Positions 48,551 to 62,105 of a DNA stretch of 64,000 nucleotides are shown one piece after another; within the stretch, counting starts at the first letter, position 1; every line of letters starts with the position of its first letter. The DNA comes from Helopsaltes ochotensis (taxonomy: Eukaryota > Chordata > Aves > Passeriformes > Locustellidae): contig VXBM01001087.1 of NCBI GenBank assembly GCA_013400155.1, positions 186,001 through 250,000 of the forward strand, in the 5' to 3' direction. The notes beneath the pieces were generated by a model. It made no database searches. It was not told the DNA's origin and was given only the letters and a program-made list of their open reading frames with translations. The position numbers and the translations under genes are program-made.

Positions 48551-51500
48551 ATTTCTACTAGCAAGAAGGAAGATTTGAGTTCCAGTCCCTTCTCTAAAAT
48601 GATTGATAAATGATTGTGTATCTTAATTAAAATAGGTACAACATAATAGGAAAACATTATATAATTCAATTATAATATGGGCAATTGTCCCTAGAACAAA
48701 AATAACTAGACCGTTTTTCTGACTGTTTTGAAAATCATTTCCAGGCATGTTCTACTGAGAGCTAAGGAGACTTATTCTCTATTCCTACTTACTTGTAGTC
48801 CAGAATCATGATTAATTATTTGAGGATTGTCCAGTGATCCCAACTGAAACATCTCTTTTAGCCAAAAAATGACACATTGCAAATAGAAATCTTTTCCATT
48901 AAACACTCCTCTGAATTGAAAATGAAAACTAATTCCATGTAAAATATGGAAAGATTCATGATCAATTTTCTTCTACTGGTAGAACACACAAGAGAGACAG
49001 ATAAATCATATTGTGAAATCTAACCCTCCACAACATCATCATTTATTTGGGGCAAAACCATGCAGGAAAAAAGTAGGTACTACCTTAGTGCTGGCTGACC
49101 TTAGCTCTGACTGTCCATAATCTGTTGGGTTTTGCACAAAGGAGGCACAGTCTGGTATGAAAGAGCACATTGCCTCAAGTGACCATTCATCTCAAATGCC
49201 CATCTCAATCCATGTCATCTGCTTTAATCTACAACCATGCAGCCATTTATAATGGGATTCTATAGGCAGTGAATGGATCACAGGGGATCTTCAGAGGATC
49301 AGTAAGCCGAAGACAGGCTGGAAGAAGTTTTTGAGGCCGTGCATCTACATTTGCTCAGTCCACTTGATCTTGCCTACATTTTTTTCTTGATGCAGTTTTG
49401 CTACTACTAATCACCACCATTTCCATTCATTAAAATGGGATCCCTAAGGTAGGGAGGAGAACTGAGGGCATCCTCAGATAACCACCTGTCTGAAAGCAGC
49501 CAAAAGAAGTGCCAGAGGCTGTGCACTGGAATTCATTCCTCATTAGTGGCCAACACTAAGCATTTTAAATGACAGGCACATTGTCTTGTGTCTAGGCAGG
49601 TTTGGTAGGCCCATGGCTGCATGGTGATCCAGAGGGCCATTGTCCTTAGAAGACTGGCACAGCAAGTTCTCAAAAGCATTTGTCAGCTTCTGACTGTCAC
49701 ATATTCTCATCTGCTCAATACAACTGCGGCCATGTATTTTCCTAAAGGATATCCCATTCTCACACAAAAAGGGCTAGATTTTTCCCTCGGAAATTGAGAA
49801 ACTGCTTCTTTATCCCATATATGGACTGCTTGTCCCCATACACAGCTCCATGAGGATGGTTGTCATCCTCAATGGCCAACCCATCTCAGCCTACCAGTAC
49901 ATATCCTTGGGTGAGCTCACCTCCATTTTTCAGTAACAGTGTGAAGAAAGGCTTGCAGAAGAGTTCTATCCTTTTGTGGACTTTCTACTTAGTGGTTTTC
50001 CTCCCTTTTCACTACATATTTTTTGTCCTGTGCTCCATCAAGTATAACATATGGGCAATAATAATCATCTAAATATATATGGGAGAGAGGAAGGAAGCTG
50101 CCAAGACATTACTTGGGAATGAAGATGCAGATTTTAGTGGTTCACAAGCTGACATATGTTCACAATGTTATGCCGCTGATGCTGGAAAAAAAAAAAAAGA
50201 GGAAGAAATTGAATCCAAAGATCACACTGAGATGGATAAAAAGGGGGGTAGCTTGCAAAATACATTAGTAGTAGGGCTCATAAAGACAGTGTACCTCAAA
50301 AAAATATTCATTTATTGAGGAGCAACCTCAAAGAAAAGTGTTAGTCCATATGCCTGGTCTCAGAACAGAAGCTCCACTTGGTGCACTGCTGCTTTTCTAG
50401 GAATAGTCTTGGGAGACATCAAGCTATGAGTGACTGTAATTTCAGCAGATCTTGTTTTACTCATTTTATGAGTTTGCTTAATTCTTTTTTCTTGAAATTC
50501 GGTTCTTACTTTTGCTGGTTTCAGTGAATTACAAATTTTTACCATATCCATTGTCACTGTTGTCCAAAGTGCTCCTTCTTTTGGATTCTCAAGTACTTCT
50601 TTCCAACTCTTCAGCAGCTGTAGGTCTGTCAATATTGTGTACCTCAGATGAAGTATTTGAACTCCTAATGTTTCCTTCTCTCTCCCCATCATTTTGAACA
50701 AGTTATACTTTTTCTATGAAACTGTCAGTCAGCAGAGTTACATCACCTTTCGGTGATGCCACTTCAGTCATAGTTTCGGTTGTGCATGAAGCATTTCAGC
50801 AATTCTTGCTTATTTTTCACACTTTTTGCCTTATTGTCAAGTCATTTAAATTTGATGGATAAATTTAATAATGACAGAAGTGTGCGAGAAGTCATAAAAC
50901 ATTAGGACAGTGGACCAATCTCCTCTTGTTTTAGACATTCAAGCTGCTGCTTTCTTCTCCTAGTTTAAAACATTAATCATTATATTAGTAGACAGCACAA
51001 AATTGCTTTTCCCCTTTCCCATGAGGCAAAATATACCCTAGGTCAACACAATATGTACAGGAAACTGAAAGTTTATTTGTGACATCATCTCACTGAATTA
51101 ATTTTCTCATCTATGAGAACATCTGAGCTCTCTGTTCTCAATTTTGTTCCTAGAGTCAGGTAGGACTGACAGAAGTCAGTCAGTGACTTCTGAAAATATT
51201 ATTGACAACACACATCTGAAAAAAATACTGCATACATATTCATAAAGCATTTTTCACTAAATAAGCACTCACAATGTTTATTCAATAATGGGACTACTCA
51301 TTACGCATGCAGCATTCATCATGGTGTATATGCACAATTTGTTCTGGCACTTCCCACCTTTGAAAGTGTGACTATGCAAGAGTAATGAAGTTGTGTAATG
51401 TGGTACTATGTAATAGTACATATCCTTTTAAAGAAATATTTTCAAAGGCAAATCCAGACTTGGTCACAAAAATTACCCTTTAAATGAATGTGCAATATTA

Positions 51501-52171
51501 GTTGACTTAGACAAACAACTTTTTATATTGGAGTATTCTTATTCTGAAATGGAGCCATACTGGTGTGATCAGGACATCATAAAATTTGAGTACAGATAAT
51601 ATCAGCAACAATTCACAAATTTCAGTACTGCAAATTCTGGTTTAGTTGTGCAATTTTTAAAAACTCGAATCACAGGTATCAATAATGGAGGCAATGGAGA
51701 AAATATTTTCATTCAATATTAACAAATCAATATTGGTCTATATTAATAGTGGTCCCTGTAGGCAAAGTTCATTGCAAAAGTACAGAGGATGAGGAACCAG
51801 TTGAATAAAGTCACCTGCTGGGCTAGCAGAATTGAAGGAATTTATCCTCTCTGGCATTTAACTGTGCAGTTTCCCAGCCTTCATTTCTGATGACTTTTGC
51901 TCACTTTAGCAGTGCATTCCTCTAAACCATTAGATTTGACAGTCACAGATGGTTTCACAGAAGTTTTTCTGGTATATTAGCTACAAAAGCTGGTTTGGAT
52001 TGGAATCAAGCTGTTTATTTCTGAGTATGATGTAACACACTGATGGTGGTGAATCAATTATGTGTTTCTGCAATAGCCTGCACGCAAAAATAGCATTTAC
52101 TGCCAAGCAGTAAAATTATTAAGTAGAAAATCTGGAATCTATTTTTTTCAGGTGACTAGAGAGACCATTAC
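48551..52171. other. Mostly non-coding stretch with coding-like patches
   Basis: Contains a 13-A run at about 50187-50199, a 9-bp hairpin CAGAAGTCA / TGACTTCTG at 51170-51192, and the coding-like minus-strand patch 50360-50790 (listed separately). The plus-strand frame 50079-50318 has an acidic/lysine-rich composition around the A run and is unrecognised. I see no complete gene. Confidence 0.5.
50360..50790 (-). pseudogene. Coding-like patch with in-frame stops, unidentified
   Basis: One minus-strand frame reads protein-like segments interrupted by stops: KGDVTLLTDSFIEKV, then LVQNDGEREGNIRSSNTSSE with HNIDRPTAAEELERST, then ESKRRSTLDNSDNGYGKNL and FTETSKSKNRISRKKN. Such Ser/Glu/Lys-rich text is typical of disordered nuclear proteins. 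The codons at several breaks are TGA or TAA, where one C-to-T change could have made the stop. A second minus frame is open for 113 codons over 50360-50701. An AATAAA-type signal follows on the minus strand near 50315. I cannot name a parent gene. It may be a decayed pseudogene or simply A/G-rich DNA that mimics coding sequence. Confidence 0.2.
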
Positions 52172-52389
52172 CTTTTAAAATCATCTGGAATTTCCCATAA
52201 GCCATCCAAATTTACAGCAATGTAGGCAGGATGCTCATCAGCTGATGGGTATAATGATGAATTATGTGCTAGTGGCAGTAAATCTGGGTGTACTGTCATA
52301 CTCTGCACTCCAGTGACCAGATTATCACAGACTGTTTGCATACCTTTCCTCTTCCTCAGGCCCAAACATACTTTATCTTGAGCACAAAG
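52172..52389 (-). CDS. Candidate internal exon, product unknown
   Basis: On the minus strand, an open block of 218 bp (72 codons plus 2 bases) is bounded by ...TGTTGTTCCATCAG before 52389 and AAAAG/GTAATGG after 52172, both good splice-site matches. The frame reads LCAQDKVCLGLRKRKGMQTV first and ends NLDGLWEIPDDFK, with MTVHPDLLPLAHNSSLYPSA between. The composition looks like real protein, but I recognise no family. Against it, the plus strand is also open across 52288-52629, no neighbouring exon is convincing, and such blocks arise by chance in 64 kb. If real, it would belong to a gene whose other exons lie outside the recognisable part of the window. Confidence 0.2.
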
Positions 52390-55300
52390 CTGATGGAACA
52401 ACAGTATGTGCTTGTCCCTGAGCTGGGCTATTGCTCTTTTTTTCTGTGGAGGATAATTGAAAACCCAGGGAAGACAGAGAAATGTCCATGTGCCTTAGAG
52501 CACATCTTTGGTGTGGACGCTTTTTTTCCTACCTTTTGCACTCAGAAGCTTTTAAATGCTTCTGCCATGGATTCTATCAAGGCATTATTCCCTATACTCT
52601 TAAAATCTAAGACAGCAAACTTCATTTAGTCAGACATGCCTACCAGAAGAGCAAGTAAACAATTAACCAAAAAAATCAACATCTCACTTTGATAGGAAAA
52701 AAAGTAAGCAAAAAAATATGGTAAGAGCATCACAGCATCATGCTTTATTTTTGTTTTTTCAGAATTCCCTGACTTAATCCATTGGAATATCTGGTGCACA
52801 GAGTCTGTTGGTTTGGTACAAAATTCAAGCCCTAGAAAATGTTCAGATATTGTCTTACGTTTTTATAATAATTATATGTGCAATGTGATATGTTCTATGT
52901 CATTGTTAAAAATTGCTACCCCCTTGCTTCTGGAGAACAACAAAGATTTAATCATGTTAATTAGAAAGTATTTTTAAAAGGTTCATCAAAATTGATTTCT
53001 TAAACATAGTCACCATTAAAGTTTTTTTAAGAACCCTGCACAGTTAGTAAAATGGGAGTGCATACAGAGTCCCTTAACATACACCTCCTCATGCAAATAG
53101 TTCTGTTTAGCTTCTTTTAAAGAGCAAAGAGCATTTTCCTAAGGAAGATAAGATGTGGAGATAGGATTTCTTTTTTTTTTTTAAATTTGGTCAAAATTTA
53201 AGTCTTATTGCAGCAGCCAGACATATTAGTGGGTAGTAATCTGCATCTAACATTACTTAGTTTCAAATAAAACTTGACTAAACAAGCTCAAGTTCAAATT
53301 TCTCTTCCTCCTAGTCATTAGTGGCCCAAATCCAAACATGTTGATGGAAAAACTCTCAAGAGCTTTAGTAGTCTTTGGACTGAGCTGTCAAATAACCACA
53401 TTATAAATCCTATTCTTTTTTACAGTCTCTTTCCTTTTGACCCAACAGTAGAAAATCAGGCTATTCAAAATGCTTACCACACACAGCACTTATTCTTCAG
53501 TGGGAATGGATCTCCACTTCAGATGCAAAACCCTTGGGTAAAAGGAAGTGATACAGTTCACTAGCTTTTATGTATTCATTGGAGAGATGAGGGAGGTTTT
53601 CATTATACCTTTCATTCATCAGAGTAGATGCAATCTAAGGTAGATTTCCTTAGACAAACCATTTAGGAAAGTCAAAAATCTGTGAAATATTATCCAGGCG
53701 ACTAATGTAGGTATCTAGGTACATTATTGGCAGTATATGAATTCTACAGGAAAGACTAAAGTGGGTGTCGTTGCATGAGACTCAGTATAGCTAGTGGTAC
53801 AGACACATTCTAAAATAATATCCATAGTTTAACTCATAGCATGGTTGATTTTCCTAGTAATAGAAGGTGGTGATGCATCTTATGACTCTCTCAATAACTT
53901 TGCACTTAAAAGACTTATTTCAGAATTGCAGACCTTAGTCGCAGGATCTCCACCTGTGGGTAATGAGGTAAAACCAATGTTCTCTATATCCCAGTAGCTG
54001 TGGCATTCTGCCAGGAGCAACCCCTGTGCTCTAGACAGTTCTGTTTTGGATCCTCAACTGTTTACTGTTTTGGCCACCATCTTTTGAAGCTAACCATTAC
54101 ATTTGGTATAAAGATATTATAGACCCTTATTTACTCAATGTTTACAGCTTTTATTGGGAAGTCCATTCACTTAAATACTCGTAAGATAAAATCTGAAAAA
54201 TTCACTAGGGCTAGGATTGTAGCAAACTGTAAGCCTCTCCCACCTTGTCCAAGAACCCTAAAGAAAAGGCAGGAGTTAGGTGTTCCCTTCCCCACACTTC
54301 CTCCATCATGATTCTCTTCTACCTGTTGAAACAGAGACTGAACTTGAACAGCAGCACTAGCTCACCAGGCACTCCACGTGTCTGCACAATGACCAACTGC
54401 ACAATTTCCCAGTAGTGTGGGCACATACTAAGCTTGAAATATGCCCAGAGCCCAGGAAAAATGTTTATTAATGCCATGATACAAAGGGTGAAACATCCCA
54501 TCTTTGAGCTGAGGTGATTACACAGTAAAGCATCAAGGAAAATAGGTGAAAAGTAATCTGTCTGCATCTGGCCTGTGAAAGGGAGATTCAACTCTGTGCT
54601 GACTGGAGAGCCTGCCCACCATCAAAGCAGTTTGCACAATCTCTTCCTCTAAACCTGCTGCCCTCCTTCTCCATTTTGCAGAAGACTAAACAAAAAGACA
54701 AAACATTGATCCTTTGCATCACCCACATAAGAAATGCTTATGTGATTATATTGTACTCTTGTCATTTCTATCAAAGACATCTGTTCTTACATTCAAATAT
54801 TTCTTGGGCCATGTAAAGACACAAAACTTTAAGTTACACTACAAATCAAATTAATGTAGGGCAAAACATCACATTGTCACACATTTTCTAAATTAATAGT
54901 ATAGTACATGTGGTGTTATTCAAAAATCAGGCCTTTTTATTAGGAATGGTTTTTAAGATAATTTCTTTAAAAATCACAGGTTTTAGTAATTATTTTATTA
55001 TTCTGCATGCCTGGCTTTATGTGCTCTAAAATATTAAGTTCATCTTCTGAAGCACATACAATGCCCTGGTTGCAATTAATTGATTGCAGTTTCTGGTACC
55101 AGAATTATGCTAAGATTTGCAACAGAAACTAGAATATGTCAATTAAAATCTTCATCGAGTTATAATTCTTCAGATGATAGATTTCTAACAGAATCTTCTT
55201 ACTTCTTTTTGTAACTATGTTTGGCGGTTCATAAGTCACTGGACTTATGGCAACTCTTAATTATGAGAAGGTCACAAGGTTCAGTTTAATTAGGTACATT

Positions 55301-56472
55301 TAATTCAGTGGATTAAATGAATTACAGCCAGGCTGCATTACTCTCCATATAAATATATTTTAGTATTCACTAAGAAAACTTGGTGGGTCTGAAAAATGCT
55401 TTCTAAGGCTGATGTCTGTTGTGTAACAATTCATGTCACCATTGTTCTTTATCTATTTGGTCTTCCCTGGCAGGGAATATATCGTTTTATAAGAGCCTTG
55501 ACTACAATAATTCATTCAAACAAAACACAGCAGTGGCCAGTATGTGCAGTTTGAACTATGGAAGGTAGTGATAGTTGGAGCTGTGATCATCTAAAATTAA
55601 GGGACCAAAAAGGTGTGCTCCGTTATCACTAGATAAGGAAAGATATCAGGTTATAATTCAGTTCGTACAGTGACAACTTTATTTATTCATAGCACTGAAG
55701 AAATTATGAGAGGACAGGTACTAGAGCTTTCAAAATATCTTGCTCTGAGACATTGATGAAGTCTGGACACTTGATTAAATTTGCTAATACTTACACTGGA
55801 ACATACATGTAAGGGTCATGTTCAATGAATGAAATTCAGAATACTACTAAAGTGTAGACTACTGAAGATAAAACCAGTCTTGAAAACTCTCCTTCATCAA
55901 TGTTTTTGAAATTTTGAACTTCTAAAACCTCTGGCTTTGTGACTCTGAAGATACTTGTAAACTACACAGTTTAGACTTATCAAAGAACCCATGGTTAAAC
56001 TCAACCATGGCTCAAGTTCCAAAAAGCTAGACAATCCTCTGTCTAAGTTTCTGGAAACATCTTATCTTGAAATTACTTATTGTAGATGGATGTTTATTGC
56101 ATTGATAGACTCAAGATCCCCTGAAAATATGTCAATAACCTTTTTATTTTCTTTTAAATCAGAAGCAGAACTAAAACCGCACACTTTGGAAATCACACAA
56201 TTTCTGCAGAAGACAAATGTTTTCAGAAGACATTTCTGCAGGGACTAGAGTTTATTGCTGTTGTGTCTATGAGAGTATTCTAACCATTTTGCTGCTGACT
56301 GCTTTGGCATAATAGGGATAGAAAAGAGAGAAACAGAGGAAAGTTTCACCATTAACTAAATTATGGTGTGAGAAGACGAATTCTCCTGGACTTGAAAGAG
56401 AGCATAAGAGCAAGTTTAACTCTGTAAATTGCCTATGTTTGAAGGGATAGTTATACCTAGGTAGAAACTGTC
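52390..56472. other. Non-coding stretch
   Basis: No gene is recognised. A T run lies at 53170-53180. The minus-strand frame 54319-54591 (90 codons, hydrophobic) and the plus-strand frame 55991-56248 have no recognisable domain. Confidence 0.55.
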
Positions 56473-56770
56473 CTTGTCTGTCAAGATAAGACACGGAATG
56501 GACCACACTCACATGTTAAGATGTCCAAGGCAAAGAACAGATTTTATTTACAAAACCTCAACATTTCTAGAATTCCAACAGTGACCATGGATAGATGGAC
56601 CACCTCTCCAACTACACTGGTCAAACCAACAGTCCATCAATTCTGTCCTCCTCCACGAAAGAATGAAAAACAGCTTATTATTTACATGTACATGCGTGAG
56701 AAACTCTATTAGAAAAATGTAAACATTAGAAGGTTTAGAAAAACTTGAGAACAGCAGGGTGACACTTGTC
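56473..56770 (-). mobile_element. Solo LTR of an endogenous retrovirus, copy 2, with target duplication
   Basis: The element spans 56479-56764 on the minus strand, flanked by CTTGTC at 56473-56478 and again at 56765-56770, an exact 6-bp target duplication. Read on the minus strand it starts TGTCACCCTG and ends CTTATCTTGACA, the canonical TG...CA of an LTR. It aligns throughout with the plus-strand copy at 12284-12565, sharing blocks such as TTTCGTGGAGGAGGA, CCATGGTCAC and TAAATAAAATC. The poly(A) signal is at 56543-56548. No internal region adjoins it, so it is a solo LTR. The two opposite-strand open frames inside (63 and 86 codons) are not genes. Confidence 0.9.
56543..56548 (-). terminator. 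AATAAA poly(A) signal of solo LTR copy 2
   Basis: On the minus strand, GTAAATAAAATCTG matches the same position in copy 1, which shows it is an original LTR feature. Confidence 0.6.
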
Positions 56771-58457
56771 AATAGCAAAAAACCAAAAAAAAAATCTCTG
56801 GAACACATACTAGATTTTCCTGAGGGCAGGATGTATTTGGGCTGATAGAATAATTAGGTCAGTAGTGGTATTTTTCCACTGGACAAAATTACACTGGTCA
56901 TAGGACAATCTCTTCAATATGAAGCAACCCTCAATGTCATGTTGGTGTCCTGTTCAGTCACACTCACACCAGTTCCCAAAGGAACTTGTGTCAATCTCCC
57001 AAGGAAAATGACCAGGGGTTGTTTGTAATCTAGCAGTCCTTAGTTTATTATATTCTTTCTTGACAATAAGAGGTCGGTCATTTATTAGACTTCATGCTTC
57101 AAAATAAAAAAGTACTTCAATTTGTCCTAATAAGAACAATAAGAATAAAAATTCACTTTGGAAATTAAAGAAAGTCTTTGTGTTAAAGCAGAACAGTTAC
57201 ACCTCACTTAATTGCCAGCACTGGAGCATTAATTTTAGAATAAAGCACTCTAGTTTAGTTCTAATTATTTTGCATGTGAAATGTGTATAATTGGTAAAAT
57301 CATGGGTTGTTTTGGAGGAGAAACACAGTCTCCATAAGCTTGCTGCAAATAGTGTATTTTGCACAGTGGATTCTCTCTCCTTGTGCTTGGTAGTGGCCCT
57401 GCCAGTCAGGGGACAGCAGAAACTGGGCAATTCTCTGCACAGCAAGTGATAGAAGTTTGGAAAACATGGCCAACAAGGTTCAGTGAAAGAGCTATGTTTT
57501 TGACCAGCAAAATGAGTATTCTTGACATAGGTCTTCAGAGACATGAAAGGATTCTCAATAGAGTTGGTCTCCCCAGGGGCAGGTACTACCGTGTGAAGTA
57601 AAACACACAACTGCAAGAGGTAGAACTTACAGACATGATTGGTTTGTTTTTCAGCAGTTTTTTTAATCTATGTACGAATGTTCTATGTACCTTTAACACT
57701 TATCAGACGTTTCCATCAGTATTTACTGTATTTTTCTAAAGCAGTTGCATAGTTGAATGACCATTTTTTTTCACCATATTTGCTCCTCCTATTTTATTCT
57801 ATTTGAATGTAACAAAGTAGAAATTACAAGAATATATTCACATTTTCTAAAATTAATCATTGGTAATATCAACGTTTTACCTAAGCATCCATTTAAATCT
57901 AATCTACAAATACAATTTAAAAAAAATTGAGTTACTTTAATTTTTACTTTATATTTTTACATTAGATAATTTTAAAACGTTGTACTTTATCTGAGGTATT
58001 ATAAAGAATCATGAATGTTAAAATTTCTTTAAACTTTCTGAGTCTGAAAAGCTGTGAGAACTATTTATTCTGAATTTTTAGCTACAGTGTAATTTCTTCA
58101 AAATACTTCTGATTTCTAAAGATTTATATTTAAGTAGTCTAAAGAAAAAAATTGCTCCTGAACTGAAATAAATTGCTTTCTTCTAAAAGTGCCATGAATT
58201 ATCATTACCAGATTTATATATAATCTGAATTTCTTATCAAGGAAGTTAATATACATCAGCAAAGTTAAATGACTGCAGAGCCATCCAAGCATGAACTGCT
58301 TGTTACAAATTGTTTCACTGTTCTTAAAATACTTTTTTTACCCTGGGTTTGAAGAAATCCACTGTACTCAAAAGAAATGCCTTCCAGGTTACTGCAGACA
58401 AAAATCTAAAAATTTATTAACCGCTAAGACTTACAAATCTCACATTTAGATGAAGTT
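56771..58457. other. Non-coding stretch
   Basis: No gene is recognised. The longest open frame of the window (139 codons, minus, 57197-57616) lies here. Its translation has no domain or composition that suggests a protein, and there is no promoter or splice context. Confidence 0.5.
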
Positions 58458-58489
58458 TAAAATGCAATTACGATTATGATTGCATTTTA
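58458..58489. repeat. Perfect 11-bp inverted repeat with 10-nt spacer
   Basis: TAAAATGCAAT (58458-58468) and ATTGCATTTTA (58479-58489) are exact complements around TACGATTATG. Each arm contains ATTGCAT/ATGCAAT, a C/EBP-like or octamer-like half-site. The symmetric placement would suit a dimeric binding site or a small cruciform. Confidence 0.8.
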
Positions 58490-61400
58490 TCTTTGATGGC
58501 AATTCCAGCAACTACAAATACTGAACTTTTCTAATAATGAAGTACTTTTCTTGTTCTTGTTTTTGAGGAGATGCTTTCCATATTTTCCCTTAGGATTGAG
58601 GAGCCCATTGTTAAGTGCATAATAACAGCTGATGGAGCCTAATGTTTTTTATTATCTTTTTCCTAAATCTGATAAGGTCATTTGGTGGCTTTGATGCTAC
58701 CATTCCTTATGGGGAAACACAATTCTCTTTGATTAGAGACTGATTTCATATAGGAATGTTAGCTTGGTATTTCAGAAAAAAACACAGGTCTACAAGTAAA
58801 ATACTTTAGAAGAAGCACTATCCCCACACATTTTCAGGGCAGAAAAAATTATGTCACAAAGTGCCTAGCTAATTAAAACTCTATACATATCTGTGTATGT
58901 ATCATCTTATGCATACAATTTTAATTTTCCAACTGCAGTCTAAAGCAGTAAAGCACATTTTCTTGAGGACTCAAAGCTTCTGAGTGACACATTATCAGCT
59001 CATTTTGAGTTAGCCTTTTATCCTTGTTCTACTGGCATTCCTGGGCAATCCCGCTTCTATTCCTTTGCTGGAGCAGAGCTGACTGTCACAAACCAAAGCT
59101 GGAGAGTGATAATAGGTCTCAGTCATGCAGGCACCTCTGCCAACAGAAGTAGAAATGTGTAGAACCCTGTTCAAGGTGAAAATTTTTATAAAAAAATAAT
59201 TAAGACAAGAAAAATGTGGAGAAGAAATACAAAAATAAGTGCAGGACAATTAGAAGGATACATTTGCACGCTAGGAACTGAAGCTTAATAACATAGATCT
59301 AGTGATACCAGGTGCACGGTCTAGAAGGACCTAGATACAAACTGGAATTCATTGTTTCAGCCACATAAATTCAGATGAAGAATATTGAATTGGTGTAGCT
59401 CTCTAGCGTCTCTACTGGTTCAAACTGAGAGCTTTCCTTTTTTTAATTTGTAGCTTGCTCCTAGTTCTGTTCTGTCAGTGGTTGCTGTACCAGTCACAGG
59501 AAAAAGGACTTGCCTGAAGCATTGTCAGCACCTTGGTGTGACGGTGAAGAACAAAATACTCTTCCTTTATAATGTGGCCAAAGATACAACCAAGGGGTTT
59601 GAAGGAAAATACAATATTTGTTGTTTTACTGAAAAAGAACAGTCACTATAAAATTTTGTGTTTGACTTCACTCACAGGCACAGAAGAGTTATCAAAATTA
59701 TTTCCATTGGCAAGTGTTGACTGAGCCGAGGGTCTAAAACCTGCTCCACAAGTATCCTGATGTTGCAAAAGATTAAAATTAGAGGGCAGATTGTAAATTT
59801 AGTCATAAAGAATGTGCTCAGACAAGTTGGTTAAATCAAGTAGGTTGTGACTCTAGAGTGCTCTTAAACACTATAGGTCTGTTTTATATGAACCTTTTTT
59901 ATTCTCCAGGTATGTTATGATTTGCCTAACATGAAGCAGTAGCTTGATGCAAATTTAAATAAAAATCAACATTAAAGGGGGGGAAAAAAAGACAAAAAAA
60001 GAACTTTTGAGAAGGAACCTTCATGAAGCTGCCAGATAAAGACAGTCTGAAAAAAACTTACAATGCATAAAACCCCCAAAAAGTGGCAAAGGAGCGATGT
60101 TTCTTGGGCAGAGCCCCAGAGTGTTTGGCTCTGAATTTAGATTATATATGACTGTTGTTGTGCAGGAAAATATGCAAATAAATGCCAGCAGTATTTCTTT
60201 GACTTTATGTAAGCAAGGAAAATAGCCTCATCAAGTCTCAAATCATGACTTTCCAAGCACATTCTTGCAAGTTTTTTGGCTATAATATCATAAATCATAT
60301 AAGAAAAGTCAACTTCAAGGAGAGAAACCAAACAAACTGAATAATGAATATCTGAATGACCTTTTACATTCCTCTCAAAATATTAAGCATGGCATAAAAG
60401 CATTCCTCTTAATGTCTCTGAAACCTTTTCTGTGAGAAAAGATCACTAGAAACAGATTTTTTTTTTACTTTATGTGTCTTTGCCCCTAGCCAATGGTAAC
60501 ATGGAAAATATATATTCAAGCAATAGACAGTTGCCATGCTGTGAAGAAATGTACAAATGAGACAATACATTTTGAAATACCAATTAATTAATAATATCAA
60601 AAAAAACCCAAGTAGGGACACAGAGGAATTTTTTATCATTTGATACTGTGTTTAAAAAAAAATATTTCTCATTGCATGTGATAGCTGCATACACTTCAGA
60701 ACTAATGATAGCTCCTTGCAATTAGACATTTGAAAGATTCAAAGAGCTTGGGGAGAAAACCTGATAGCATCTTACATTATATATCTGGAAGAGATAAAGA
60801 GCTTTGGGAGTAAATTTGAAATTTATTATGTAATACTGGGATTATATTGCCATTTAACTCGCAGGCAGATTGGAGCAGCAGAAATTTCTAAAGGAATCAC
60901 AAGAACTCAGACTCAAGAAAGTGTAATCTGTCCTTTCTCTAGGGTTAGCCTTTCATTTCTTAATTCCCTTTAAATCTTATCTACCTGGAACACTGCTATC
61001 TGGGTAGGGCAAGCTATTAACAAGTATTTTATTTTTTTACCCTTTTTCCGAAACTCAGGACTCAAACTCATTGCTACCCCTTTCTCTCTGACCAAGAGCA
61101 GGAAATGCCTGGACCCAGCACACTGCCTTGGCTTGACAGAAGTAGTTGGGAAACATATTAATTATGTCTGTGGTAATGGTGGTTATGTTTGCTCACAAAA
61201 ATGCCATCATACCAGGCAATTTGGCTCAGGCATTGATTCTTCTTAGGTACCCAGGAAGAGAGGATGCTCTCCTGCTCTCTCCTCTCAAAGAGTATGGCCT
61301 ATTTTGAAAACCGAGCAAAGAATGGCTTATTTTTAAAACTGACCAACTTAAAAACAGTTGTTGGGTAGATCTCCTTTAGGCTGCCTCACTCCCACAGGAA

Positions 61401-62105
61401 TTAAAAGGACGTAGAAAACTGGGTTTAGCAGCACCATCTGGCGGTAATAACTTCTTGTACTTACTCGGTCTCGTAGCTATTTTGGTGAAGCATCTTGCCT
61501 GCGTGGCAGAGGGAAAAAAATCGTATCAGGGCAGCAGATGGAAATAATGTAGTGATGGATTACTACTCTTAGCAGTCTATTTTCCTGGGGAAATGGGAAA
61601 GCAGACTGTAGGCATTTAAAGTGTTGTATTGAACGTCCCATGAAAAAACAGAGCTTCTTTCTGTATAGAAATGTGGCTTCAGAGGGAACGGAGTGTCAAA
61701 CATATCATTCCATAGAAAAAAGCAGATATTTCAGCCCACTTCTGCAACCTTATAAAGAAATTCTGGCAAAAAGGGCTATTATTTTCAGAGAAGTAAAATA
61801 CAGTTCTTACCGCACCTTAGGAGGGAAAAAAAAGCAAGCTTATCACCTGTGAACCAAACATCATGTTTGCTATTGATTTCTGAAATGTCAGTGAGAGAGA
61901 ATTAGAGGATAGGGCAAAACCCCTAAGTTATCTACTTTTCTTTAAAGAAAGTTTGTTTTAAGAGAAACTACCATGAGGAAAGAAAATTTATAACAAGAGG
62001 CACAAATTACTATGAGGCTGTTAAATCACTATACTGCTAGACAGCCTTAGAGAAAGACGAAGCATAAAGCTGCACTTCAGCCATCAGGAGAATTCTCAGT
62101 GAAGC
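58490..62105. other. Non-coding stretch
   Basis: No gene or transposon is recognised. A poly-purine run (GGGGGGG then A-rich) lies at about 59977-60001. A 7-bp stem CAGAGCC / GGCTCTG lies near 60107-60134. A weak CTCF-like GCACCATCTGGCGG is at 61431-61444. Confidence 0.55.

Noticed and set aside
54319..54591. Hydrophobic 90-codon minus-strand frame as a receptor pseudogene
   Set aside because: No receptor motif could be found, and neighbouring frames do not continue the similarity.
57197..57616. Longest open frame in the window (139 codons, minus strand)
   Set aside because: The length is within chance for 64 kb read in six frames. No domain, no promoter, no splice sites, and an 80-codon frame is open on the other strand.
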